The translations under genes were made by a program, and so were the position numbers. This document shows, piece after piece, positions 27,949 through 37,322 of a stretch of DNA of 64,000 nt (position 1 is the stretch's first letter; every line of letters starts with the position of its first letter). The stretch is from Legionella steelei (GTDB lineage: Bacteria; Pseudomonadota; Gammaproteobacteria; Legionellales; Legionellaceae): contig NZ_LNYY01000001.1 in NCBI RefSeq assembly GCF_001468005.1, forward strand, positions 1-64,000, written 5' to 3'. Below the pieces are notes generated by a model, which did no database searches, was not told the DNA's origin, and saw nothing but the letters and a program-made list of their open reading frames with translations.

Positions 27949-29421
27949 TTACCCATTTAACCAGCTTTTTACGGCATTCTTCCATTGTTCTCGTGAGCTT
28001 CCTAAAGTCAAGTCGGTCTTTTTTAGTTCTTGTTCTATTTTTTTGAGAACAGGTGGAATCTCTTCTACATTCAATGGGTCCAATAAACCGTCGTTGTAGG
28101 CAATAAGCCAGGCTTGCTGAAACTCAATAGGCAGCGGTGATAGCCTGTCTTGCTTCAATATTTCTCTTAAAAGTCGTCCCTTTTGAATCTGCTTTTGCAT
28201 TTTGGCATCCAGTCGTGCACCAAAGCGGGTAAAAATTTCTAAATCAAGAAATTGCATGTAATCCAGTTTCATTCTCCCGGCTTCTTTTTTAATTTGCGGA
28301 TGCTGGGCTTTACCACCAACGCGTGAAACGGATTTGGTGATATCAATTGCTGGAAGAAAGCCTGAAGAAAAGAGTTTTTCATCAAAAAAGATTTGTCCAT
28401 CGGTGATGGAGATGAGATTGGTCGGAATATACGTTGCAATTTCCCCTTCTTTGGTTTCAATAATCGGTAGTGTAGTCATACTGCCGCCACCCATTTCAGC
28501 AGACAAGCAAGTGGAGCGCTCTAACAAACGTGAATGAAGATAAAAAATATCCGCAGGAAAGGCTTCGCGTCCAGGAGGTCTGCGCAGTAAAAGGGAAAGC
28601 TCTCGATAACTGTTCGCATGGGCACTCAAATCATCATAAACCACTAGCGTATCTAAACCCTTGTTCATCCAGTGTTCGGCAATGGCGCAGCCCGCGAATG
28701 GGGCAAGATAGAGAAATCCTGGTAATGCCGTTGCTTGGGCCACCACAATGGTTGTATAGTCTAGGGCATTAGCCTCTTTTAATAATTGAATGGTATTGCT
28801 TACGGTCGAGCGCTTTTGGCCAATCAATACATAAACACAACGTACATTTTGATTTTTTTGGTTAATGACCACATCAATGGCCAGCGAACTTTTGCCAAGC
28901 CCATTATCCCCGATAATTAACTCCCGCTGCCCTTTACCCATGGGAATTAAATTATCAATAATTTTATTCCCTGTATAAAAGGGACGATTCACAAAATCAC
29001 GATGAATGATGGGTGGGGACAACATATCCAGTAAACCCTGTTCCTCACATTGAGGCATTTCACCGCAATCTAACGGATTGCCTAAAGGGTCAATCACTCG
29101 CCCAAGCAGTTTATCGCCTACAGGGAGACTCAAGGCGCGCTTCAAATGAAACATGGCGGTGCCTGCTTTTAATTTTTTCGTTTGCACCAACATAATCGCG
29201 CCCACCAAATCTTCCATGAGATGAAAAACCATCGCGATACAACAACCATCGACTGAAATTAAAATTTCATCGATGGCAGCAGTGGGTAATCCCTTAATCC
29301 AAATAATGCCATCGCCTACCGAGACAACCTGTCCTTGCTCCGAGACTCTGATTTGAAATTGATAATCCTCAATACGCTGCCGCGTTTTATCAATCAACGA
29401 AGGACGATTAGACAAGTCCAT
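27949..29421 (-). CDS. atpA: N-ATPase alpha subunit
   Basis: Non-catalytic nucleotide-binding F1 subunit. The P-loop reads [13 protein letters not shown] in place of the usual GDRQTGKT, so Arg and Thr are changed while Gly-Lys-Ser remains. [20 protein letters not shown] is well conserved. The ORF extends to 29451, but the ATG at 29421 has GGAG 7 nt upstream and leaves only a 14-nt overlap with atpF. Confidence 0.92.
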   Translation of the reverse strand: MDLSNRPSLIDKTRQRIEDYQFQIRVSEQGQVVSVGDGIIWIKGLPTAAIDEILISVDGCCIAMVFHLMEDLVGAIMLVQTKKLKAGTAMFHLKRALSLPVGDKLLGRVIDPLGNPLDCGEMPQCEEQGLLDMLSPPIIHRDFVNRPFYTGNKIIDNLIPMGKGQRELIIGDNGLGKSSLAIDVVINQKNQNVRCVYVLIGQKRSTVSNTIQLLKEANALDYTTIVVAQATALPGFLYLAPFAGCAIAEHWMNKGLDTLVVYDDLSAHANSYRELSLLLRRPPGREAFPADIFYLHSRLLERSTCLSAEMGGGSMTTLPIIETKEGEIATYIPTNLISITDGQIFFDEKLFSSGFLPAIDITKSVSRVGGKAQHPQIKKEAGRMKLDYMQFLDLEIFTRFGARLDAKMQKQIQKGRLLREILKQDRLSPLPIEFQQAWLIAYNDGLLDPLNVEEIPPVLKKIEQELKKTDLTLGSSREQWKNAVKSWLNG

Positions 29422-30151
29422 TTTTTCTCTCCGTAAAGAATTTGAGTTCATCGCGAAGATTGGCCTGCAAAACCACTGAACCCATTTGAATGGTTAATCC
29501 TGCAAGCAAAGTCGGATTTTCAGTAAAACGTGCGCTAAGTTTTTGAGGCACGAATTGTTCCATGGCTTGTATGAGATGCTGCCGTTGCTGTTCCTTGATG
29601 GGAAAGGCACTTTGGATGCATACACTGTCTTCTTCAGAGACTGCACTCATCGATTGCCATTGTTTGATTGGGAAAGAAGCGAGGTCCTCAATGGTTTTTG
29701 CAATGATTTTCTCTTCAAGACGAGCATCAGCAAAGTCGATGACGAGTTTTGCGGCAAATTTACCCGCCAAAAGCAAGGCTTCTCGTTCCTTTTTTTCAAT
29801 AAGTGCGGCGAGTTGTTGCTTCTCATGGGCAAAAACCTGCTCTTTTTCTTCACGTAATTGGTGTTCAAAACGAAGCTTTTCTTCCGCTTTCCATTGTTCC
29901 AGTTCTTCTTGCAAGGTACTTTGCAGTGTTGTTTTCTCTTGTTGCCAATCGGTGAGACGATGCTCATAGTTTATTTGTAACTGGGTGGCTTCATTGTGCA
30001 GAGTTTGAGCCGTTGTTAATTGTTCTTGCACCGTTTTTTTTCTCTCTACAATGGTTTTTTGGATGGGTGCATAAAGAAAATGCTTTAAAATCCAAATCAG
30101 GATTAGAAAATTAATGACTTCTAATGAAAACGTTGACCAAGACAGTTCCAT
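29408..30151 (-). CDS. atpF: N-ATPase b subunit with long C-terminal part
   Basis: Peripheral stalk subunit. One N-terminal membrane helix ([19 protein letters not shown]), then a long coiled coil rich in Glu, Lys and Gln to about residue 150. At 247 aa it is about 90 aa longer than a normal b. The operon has no atpH (delta), so the extra C-terminal domain probably does the job of delta in holding alpha; this is a known feature of N-ATPases. Confidence 0.88.
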   Translation of the reverse strand: MELSWSTFSLEVINFLILIWILKHFLYAPIQKTIVERKKTVQEQLTTAQTLHNEATQLQINYEHRLTDWQQEKTTLQSTLQEELEQWKAEEKLRFEHQLREEKEQVFAHEKQQLAALIEKKEREALLLAGKFAAKLVIDFADARLEEKIIAKTIEDLASFPIKQWQSMSAVSEEDSVCIQSAFPIKEQQRQHLIQAMEQFVPQKLSARFTENPTLLAGLTIQMGSVVLQANLRDELKFFTERKNGLV

Positions 30152-30156
30152 TTATT

Positions 30157-30432
30157 TTATCCCTGCTGATTAACAAAATAAGACAATAATGGATTTCTAA
30201 AGAGAATAATCAATACAATCACCAAACAATAAATGGCTAACGATTCAATCATAGCCAAACCAATAAATAAGGTTCTGGTGATGGATTTTTCAGCCTCCGG
30301 TTGTCGTGCCAAAGCATCCAGTGCCTGACTAATCGCACGCCCCATAGCGAGCGCCGGACCTATGGTTCCGATGGCAATCGCGAGTGCTGCTATAACGGTT
30401 GATGCTAAACTAAACCAACTAATACCATTCAT
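30157..30432 (-). CDS. atpE: N-ATPase c subunit (rotor ring)
   Basis: 91-aa hairpin of two membrane helices joined by the polar loop ARQPEAEKS. The ion-binding Glu63 is followed by Ser64, with Tyr68 four residues on (MIESLAIYC), the pattern of Na+-binding rings. However, the helix-1 residue that is Gln in the Ilyobacter Na+ ring is Met30 here (GPALAMGRA). The Na+ site is therefore incomplete and the coupling ion (Na+ or H+) is open. It overlaps atpB by ATGA. Confidence 0.92.
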   Translation of the reverse strand: MNGISWFSLASTVIAALAIAIGTIGPALAMGRAISQALDALARQPEAEKSITRTLFIGLAMIESLAIYCLVIVLIILFRNPLLSYFVNQQG

Positions 30433-31118
30433 AATGATTCTCCTTGCTTCTTCAGCTCGTGTGATTGAATTCCCCCAGCAATATAAATTAAAGCGAGCAT
30501 CCCAAAAATATACGCCTGGATAATGGCCTCAATAATATGCAACATGAGGATGGGGATAGGGGCTAAAAATCCGGCAATCATAAGTACAATCAATGCGGTT
30601 AATTGCAAGCTCATCACATTACCGAATAAGCGTACTGCCAAGGCCAACGTTCGAGAGACCTCACTGATTAAATGAAACGGCAACAAAAAAGGCGTGGGTT
30701 TAAGATAATGCTTTAAATAATCGCGTAGCCCTTCGGCACGAATGCCAAACCAATGCACTGATAAAAAAGTCAAAATTGCAAGGGAGGCCGTCACCGATAA
30801 ATCAGCAGTCGGTGCATAAAATCCCGGAATCACCCCAATTAAGTTGGATGTAAGGATAAAAATCCACAAGGTGGCCACAAAAGGAAACACCAAATCCACA
30901 TGGGCAGGCAGTACTTCTTTAATTGCATCATGCATGGTGCTCAAAATTCCTTCTAAAATAACCTGGCAAGTACCGGGTTGAAGGGATGGTTTTCGCGTTG
31001 AAACCCAGGCAAAAAGAAATAAAGCCAGCATAATAAGCCAGGTAGTCAATAGGCTTTGGCTGATGTTGATCCACCCTAGTGAAAATGCAAAGCGCGCTAA
31101 AAATCCTTCTGAGCCCAC
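30429..31118 (-). CDS. atpB: N-ATPase a subunit
   Basis: Membrane stator subunit forming the ion half-channels, 229 aa with five or six helices. The essential Arg is in LALAVRLFGNVMS, and the late helix EAIIQAYIFGMLALIYIAGG is typical. It begins with GTG, with AAGGAA just upstream. It follows atpQ directly, leaving no room for atpR. Confidence 0.9.
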   Translation of the reverse strand: MGSEGFLARFAFSLGWINISQSLLTTWLIMLALFLFAWVSTRKPSLQPGTCQVILEGILSTMHDAIKEVLPAHVDLVFPFVATLWIFILTSNLIGVIPGFYAPTADLSVTASLAILTFLSVHWFGIRAEGLRDYLKHYLKPTPFLLPFHLISEVSRTLALAVRLFGNVMSLQLTALIVLMIAGFLAPIPILMLHIIEAIIQAYIFGMLALIYIAGGIQSHELKKQGESL

Positions 31119-31120
31119 CG

Positions 31121-31405
31121 CTATTCCTTAATCAAAAGATATACATTAACTGCACCAACAATCACACCGACAAGGATTAAATTGATGGTCCAACTGATGG
31201 AAAACCCTTTTATTTTTTCATCGAGCCAAACCCCAAGATAGGCTCCGGCAATAATCGGTAATACAAAAACAAAGCCTAAGGTCCCTAAATAAACCGTTTG
31301 GGCTAATAAAGTGGATTTACTTTTTTTTGCCTGGTTCATTTTGTGAACACTTCGTTTCACCTGTTGTTCCAGTTCCTTCTTTGGATCTTTAAATGCCATA
31401 GCCAT
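31121..31405 (-). CDS. atpQ: N-ATPase AtpQ (AtpI-like assembly protein)
   Basis: 94 aa with a charged N-terminal half (DPKKELEQQVKRSVHKMNQA) and two membrane helices (GFVFVLPIIAGAYLGVWLD and INLILVGVIVGAVNVYLLI). It fits AtpQ of N-ATPase operons, related to AtpI/AtpZ, which help c-ring assembly or cation transport. It overlaps atpC by 17 nt. Its usual partner atpR is absent. Confidence 0.78.
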   Translation of the reverse strand: MAMAFKDPKKELEQQVKRSVHKMNQAKKSKSTLLAQTVYLGTLGFVFVLPIIAGAYLGVWLDEKIKGFSISWTINLILVGVIVGAVNVYLLIKE

Positions 31406-31799
31406 TCTGCCGTTTTAATTCCCATAAACGTTTTAACATTGCCTCATCCAAACGATGCAAGCTGTCTTTAATGCTCAAAAGATTTTCTTCTTCAAACTGT
31501 AATTCTTTCTCGAGTGCACTGTGTATGGCTTGATACTCTTTATGGCGCACATAATGGCGTGTCACAATGTAGAGTTGATTTTTATTAAAGTAAACCACCG
31601 CGCCGGGTACAGCTAAATAGTCCGTTTCGTTCTTTTCATCACGAAACCAGGCCAAACCAAATTTTAAGCAGGTCATCATGCGGGCATGATTGGCTAAAAT
31701 CCCAAACTGCCCCGAAGCATCCTCACCCACAAAACTAACCACCGTATCGATTTGTTCATATTGAGTTGCACTTTGAAGATGAATTGTAAAAAATTCCAT
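31389..31799 (-). CDS. atpC: N-ATPase epsilon subunit
   Basis: 136 aa with an N-terminal beta-sandwich (VSFVGEDASGQFGILANHAR includes the conserved GQFGILANHA) and a C-terminal helical pair that can inhibit ATP hydrolysis. It follows atpD with one base between. Confidence 0.9.
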   Translation of the reverse strand: MEFFTIHLQSATQYEQIDTVVSFVGEDASGQFGILANHARMMTCLKFGLAWFRDEKNETDYLAVPGAVVYFNKNQLYIVTRHYVRHKEYQAIHSALEKELQFEEENLLSIKDSLHRLDEAMLKRLWELKRQNGYGI

Positions 31800-31800
31800 G

Positions 31801-33207
<1,407 letters not shown>

Positions 33208-33346
33208 TCACTTTAGTTCGTGTCGCACCATGTTAAACATCAAACCTTTTCCCTAATGCAATTCCATGAAACAAAAAATACTTTACATAAGAGACTTTTA
33301 AAATAATTACTTTTGAAGACGATGGCTTAGATTTAAAAAACCATCT

Positions 33347-33517
33347 CTAGTGGCCCCCACCTCCATGCCCACCGTGTCCTCCATGCCCTCCACTGGTGCC
33401 ACCATAACCTTCTTCGGTTGTCGCAGAATTTTGTTGGGTTTTGTGGCATGCGCTAAGTAGCGCAGATAGGCTGGCTAACATAACGAAAAGGAATACAACC
33501 ATCCTTGTATTTTTCAT
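33347..33517 (-). CDS. Gly/His-rich mini-lipoprotein
   Basis: 56-aa product starting MKNTRMVVFLFVMLASLSAL, lipobox LLSAC, then a short linker and a Gly-His repeat tail (GYGGTSGGHGGHGGHGGGGH). The His-Gly repeats could bind Cu or Ni ions in the periplasm. A longer reading to 33550 lacks a signal-like start. It lies 146 nt upstream of atpD on the same strand. One of three similar small lipoproteins in the window. Confidence 0.65.
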   Translation of the reverse strand: MKNTRMVVFLFVMLASLSALLSACHKTQQNSATTEEGYGGTSGGHGGHGGHGGGGH

Positions 33518-33614
33518 TAATGACTCCAAATTATAGAAAATGCAGTACATCTAGCGATGCTTTTAAAACTCTATCATATATTTGAGACTTATCCCAACTG
33601 TTTAAAACACCCGT

Positions 33615-33656
33615 ATTGATATTGATATTGATATTGATATTGATATTGATATTGAT
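33615..33656. repeat. Hexanucleotide tandem repeat (ATTGAT)7
   Basis: Seven perfect copies of ATTGAT in a row. It lies 98 nt upstream of the start of the Gly/His lipoprotein gene on the minus strand. Perfect short repeats of this type change copy number by slippage and can tune promoters. Confidence 0.85.
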
Positions 33657-33930
33657 ACGACCTTAGAACGCGGATAACACAATGTAAATGAAGAACTCTT
33701 GCTTTTTTAACACCAGTTTTTGTACCGCTTTTCCAAATTATCCAGCTTATAATGGTGCATCATCCAATTCTGGATTATTCGCAGCAAATAATCCTGTTAT
33801 TTGTCCGGAGTTTGTTTTTAATGACAGCACAAGTGCTCTGTAGATGGCTTGTTAGCGTTTCTTGATTCTTTGATTATTAATTAATATCCCTTGAGAGGAT
33901 TATCCCTGTTCGAAAAGCTGTTTGGAACGT
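33657..33930. other. Intergenic region, no convincing gene
   Basis: A 51-codon plus-strand reading (33688-33843) has no ribosome site or known family. The opposite strand has a protein-like stretch (QITGLFAANNPELDDAPL) without a start. Either could be gene debris. Confidence 0.35.
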
Positions 33931-34077
33931 TTAACGCCCGCCGGTCCCGCCAGGTCTTTTATTATGAACATTAAGATCATGAATATTAGGATTTTTAGTT
34001 TCTGAGCAAGAGTTTGCCAATAGCATAGATCCAAAGAGACAACAAACAGCAATAACTGTTTTAAATAATTTAATCAT
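33931..34077 (-). CDS. Small putative lipoprotein (48 aa)
   Basis: Reads MIKLFKTVIAVCCLFGSMLL, then ANSC as a weak lipobox (Cys24), and a 24-residue mature part ending RPGGTGGR. GGAAG lies upstream; an ATG two codons earlier (34083) is also possible. Size, Cys position and Gly-rich end match the small lipoproteins at 10517 and 33347. Function unknown. Confidence 0.5.
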   Translation of the reverse strand: MIKLFKTVIAVCCLFGSMLLANSCSETKNPNIHDLNVHNKRPGGTGGR

Positions 34078-34083
34078 GATCAT

Positions 34084-34459
34084 TAGCTTCCATGTTAATC
34101 AATCTTTAATGAACAGACTTCAAATTAACCAGTACTCTCATTAAATTTATAAATAAAAAAATGGTTTAAATTAGTATAGCTCAAAAAGATTTACTAAGCA
34201 TGGTATTGTCAAGTTGAGTTATTATCAAATCTATCTATGTATGGCATTAGGCCTTCTTTTATACCAAGTCTAGTACCGCCATAATTCGATGTAAGTCAAA
34301 CACCTTCATCAACCCCACTCTCGATATCAATTCCAGTAACTTCCACATGGCCGGCAAAATGCGTGAGGTTAGCCATGGAGTGATGATTGTTTATTTTTGT
34401 AAAAATACTCTTCCTGGTCCACAATAGAAACTATTGAATCATTCAAAGCCGGGTGAAGC
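34084..34459. other. Intergenic region upstream of the DUF3141 gene
   Basis: AT-rich. It should contain the promoters of the DUF3141 gene and of the small lipoprotein. A 26-codon minus-strand reading (MANLTHFAGHVEVTGIDIES...) ends early and is not supported. Confidence 0.4.
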
Positions 34460-36139
34460 ATGGATAAGCATGATACCGAAGTCCCAGATCAAATCTGGCA
34501 TGATCTTTTTTCTTACCCAATAGATTATTGGCAACGCTCTGCTTTGTTTTTTGATACTTTGCGTGAACGGGCCAACAACATGATGGAACATGAAAAACAA
34601 GGATTACCGCCGCTGTTAAATTTTAAATATGAATTAGTCATGGATGGAAGAACACTGGACCCCAAAACCAATTATGCGTTAATTAAAATCCTCGAAGTAG
34701 GTGACGTGTGTTTTGAAAAATGTTTCGATCCTACTTTGTCACCAGTGATTATCGTTGATCCCAGAGCAGGTCATGGGCCAGGTATTGGCGGCTTCAAACG
34801 TGACTCGGAAGTGGGCATTGCCATGCACAGTGGCCATGCAGTGTATTTCGTTATTTTTTATCCTGAGCCCATTCCTCACCAAAAGCTCGCCGAGGTCTTG
34901 ACCACCCTGCGCCACTTTGTCGAAAAAGTGCAAGCCTTGCATGAAGATAAATCTCCTATTCTTTATGGTAATTGTCAAGCAGGTTGGATGCTTGCTCTAT
35001 TAGCCTCAGATTGTGTGGGCTCGGTTGGCTTAACGGTCATGAATGGCTCCCCTGTTTCTTATTGGGCAAACAATGAAGAAGAAGCTAATCCCATGCAACT
35101 CTTAGGTGGACTTTTAGGAGGCGTATGGAGTGCGCGCTTTCTCTCTGATTTAAAGGATGGAACCTTTGATGGGGCCTGGTTGGTTTCCAATTTCGAGATT
35201 TTAAATCCGACCACGGCAATCTGGGATAAATATTATGGTTTATTTGATCAAATGGATGTGGAGCAGGAGCGATTTTTAGAATTTGAACGCTGGTGGAATG
35301 GTTTTTACCAATTTAGCCAAGAAGAAATTACAGCCACCGTGAATAATCTTTTTGTTGGCGATCAATTAGAACGTGGTGAAATGCTGATTCATCCAGGATG
35401 TGTTTACGATTTAAAACGCATTCAAAGCCCCATTGTTGTCTTTGCTTCCCAAGGCGATCAAATTACCCCACCACGGCAGGCCTTACACTGGATAAGAACG
35501 ATTTATCCCACGACTCAAGCTTTGAAGAAGGCCAAACAGCGCATTGTTTACCTCCTTCATCCATCAGTTGGGCATTTAGGGATTTTTGTATCCGCCAAAG
35601 TCGTGCGCCTGCACCATCGCGCCATCTTAGAACACGGTACTGCTATTGAACAATTAAAGCCTGGACTCTATGAAATGGTGATTGTGAATCCAACGGGCGA
35701 CCCGGATTGCAGCAAAGAGCAATATCATGTGCGTTTTGAGGAACGTGATATTACCGAGCTGTGCACGAGTAGTCCAACACAGCCTTTTGAAAAGGTTCGG
35801 CAAGTGTCTGAAGCCAATGATTTGCTGTATCAGTCTCTGATGCAACCATTGGTGCAGGGCATCAGCAATCCCTTTTTATCCTGGTGGCTTGAGAAAACCC
35901 ATCCCATGCGCTGGAGTCGCTCTATTTTTTCTGAAAAAATAAATCCACTCATGAAGCCTATAGAATTATTGGGGCAATCCATTAAAGCAAATCGCCAAAT
36001 AATCTCAGAGAGCAATTATTTTAAAAAAATAGAACATGAAATGGCTGAAACGATAAGGGATTCGTTGGAATCGGCCAGAACAATGCGTAATGAGTTCATG
36101 ATTAGCTTATTTGACACGCTGTATAAGGACCACGATTAA
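34460..36139 (+). CDS. DUF3141 family alpha/beta hydrolase-like protein
   Basis: 559-aa cytoplasmic protein related to PHA synthases. The nucleophile elbow is ILYGNCQAGW (Cys172), a Cys at the place of the PhaC nucleophile. The likely Asp is in FASQGDQITPP and the His in SVGHLGIF. DPRAGHGPGIGGFK is strongly conserved in the family. Many DUF3141 proteins are longer (about 750 aa); this one keeps the hydrolase core. The family often accompanies ackA, pta-MaoC, fabI and phaC, as here. Whether it is an acyltransferase, a PHB-related enzyme or something else is not known. Confidence 0.8.
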   Translation: MDKHDTEVPDQIWHDLFSYPIDYWQRSALFFDTLRERANNMMEHEKQGLPPLLNFKYELVMDGRTLDPKTNYALIKILEVGDVCFEKCFDPTLSPVIIVDPRAGHGPGIGGFKRDSEVGIAMHSGHAVYFVIFYPEPIPHQKLAEVLTTLRHFVEKVQALHEDKSPILYGNCQAGWMLALLASDCVGSVGLTVMNGSPVSYWANNEEEANPMQLLGGLLGGVWSARFLSDLKDGTFDGAWLVSNFEILNPTTAIWDKYYGLFDQMDVEQERFLEFERWWNGFYQFSQEEITATVNNLFVGDQLERGEMLIHPGCVYDLKRIQSPIVVFASQGDQITPPRQALHWIRTIYPTTQALKKAKQRIVYLLHPSVGHLGIFVSAKVVRLHHRAILEHGTAIEQLKPGLYEMVIVNPTGDPDCSKEQYHVRFEERDITELCTSSPTQPFEKVRQVSEANDLLYQSLMQPLVQGISNPFLSWWLEKTHPMRWSRSIFSEKINPLMKPIELLGQSIKANRQIISESNYFKKIEHEMAETIRDSLESARTMRNEFMISLFDTLYKDHD

Positions 36140-36150
36140 CCTATAGACAG

Positions 36151-36318
36151 TTAATTAATTGAGCGTATCACATCAAATTCATCATCTAAATCATGATTAT
36201 TGTTTCGATGAATGGCTTCACGTGGATTCGCTTCATCAAGATAAACGTTATCTCTCTTTGTTTTTTCTTCACGTTCATTCTGTTTCAAACAATCCCTCAC
36301 CTGAGTATTCATCACCAT
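36151..36318 (-). CDS. Small acidic hypothetical protein (55 aa)
   Basis: Unrecognised, highly charged reading: N-terminal MVMNTQVRDCLKQNEREEK, then LDEANPREAIHRNNN and an acidic end (HDLDDEFDVIRSIN). The composition is protein-like and soluble. The ribosome site is weak. It ends 12 nt after the DUF3141 gene, on the opposite strand. Confidence 0.35.
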   Translation of the reverse strand: MVMNTQVRDCLKQNEREEKTKRDNVYLDEANPREAIHRNNNHDLDDEFDVIRSIN

Positions 36319-36503
36319 TACTTTTACTGATTCTCTGATTAAATTGACAACGATTGTGGACTTTATGCACTATTCATTAAAGAAAAATGAAAAAGGGATG
36401 CATCTGAAAAAGCAAAACCAGGGTGAGCGTCTCATTGCCTCACCCGCAGGCCTCTAATTCTATTTTTAAATACATCCAATGCTCTTTAATCTTAATAGAG
36501 AAT
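36319..36503. other. Short gap with a hairpin
   Basis: Includes an inverted repeat at 36421-36445 (GGGTGAG, 11-nt loop, CTCACCC) downstream of the Met-rich gene on the minus strand, possibly a weak terminator. Confidence 0.4.
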
Positions 36504-36920
36504 TTATTCCCCTTTCATCATCGAGCATCCCATCATTCCATTGTCCATCATCATTTTTTGCCTATCCATCATCATTTGCATCATCGTTTGCATCATCTTC
36601 ATGCGTTTTCCCATCATTTCCGGATTGGTTGCCGTCTCACCACCCATCTTTTGCATGATGTCCATGCCATGTTGTATCTCTGGCATTTGAGTTTTCAGTA
36701 ATGCTTTCTTTTCTTCTGGTGTCTTAGCATTCATCAGTTGATCGTGCATCTCCTGCAATTTTTTCATTTCTTCTTGCATTTGTTGCATTGGCGCGGATTG
36801 CTGATCGTTATTTTGCATCGTATTGCCAGACGTAGTATTCATCATATCGTCCTCTGCATAGAGGGTTGGAGTCACCACGCTCAAAGTAGTCAAGATAATG
36901 AGTGCATTAAGTTTCAACAT
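36504..36920 (-). CDS. Methionine-rich periplasmic protein
   Basis: 138 aa with signal peptide (LNALIILTTLSVVTPTLYAE). The mature part is helical and very rich in Met, especially near the C terminus (RMKMMQTMMQMMMDRQKMMM, DNGMMGCSMMKGE). Clusters of Met with one Cys suit Cu(I) or Ag(I) binding in the periplasm. AAGGAGG precedes the ATG. It is divergent from the copper-region genes that follow. Likely copper buffering, by composition and context. Confidence 0.7.
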   Translation of the reverse strand: MLKLNALIILTTLSVVTPTLYAEDDMMNTTSGNTMQNNDQQSAPMQQMQEEMKKLQEMHDQLMNAKTPEEKKALLKTQMPEIQHGMDIMQKMGGETATNPEMMGKRMKMMQTMMQMMMDRQKMMMDNGMMGCSMMKGE

Positions 36921-37322
36921 ACAACCTCCTTGTTATTTTAGATAAGTAACCATACGTTACGTTCGAAAGTATATACCATTTTTCAAGGTATTGGTTCATT
37001 CAGATTAGGCAAAAACATAGCAATTATAAAAATTCAGAGTTATATTATACTGATGTATGGCTTCCTCTTCGGGTGTCACTAGAGACCATAATTAGCCCCA
37101 GGAAGATGAATCGATGATAACGACCCTCAGAACTCTTATATAAGCAATCAGGTTATGAGTAATGAGATGATGGAGCGCAACGGATATTATTAAATGAAAT
37201 GGATGCCAAACGAAAAAGGTTTGCCCACATCGATGTCTCGAGGTAAAAAACGCGATGTACTTGAGTCGAATCGATTGCATGCGACCCTGCATAGCCCATG
37301 TATATTCGGTTGCCGAATAGCA

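Noticed and set aside
29562-29969. 135-codon plus-strand Ser/Cys-rich ORF
   Set aside because: Shadow of the b-subunit coiled coil on the opposite strand.
33688-33843. 51-codon plus-strand ORF
   Set aside because: No ribosome site, no recognisable family, and the other strand looks equally protein-like.
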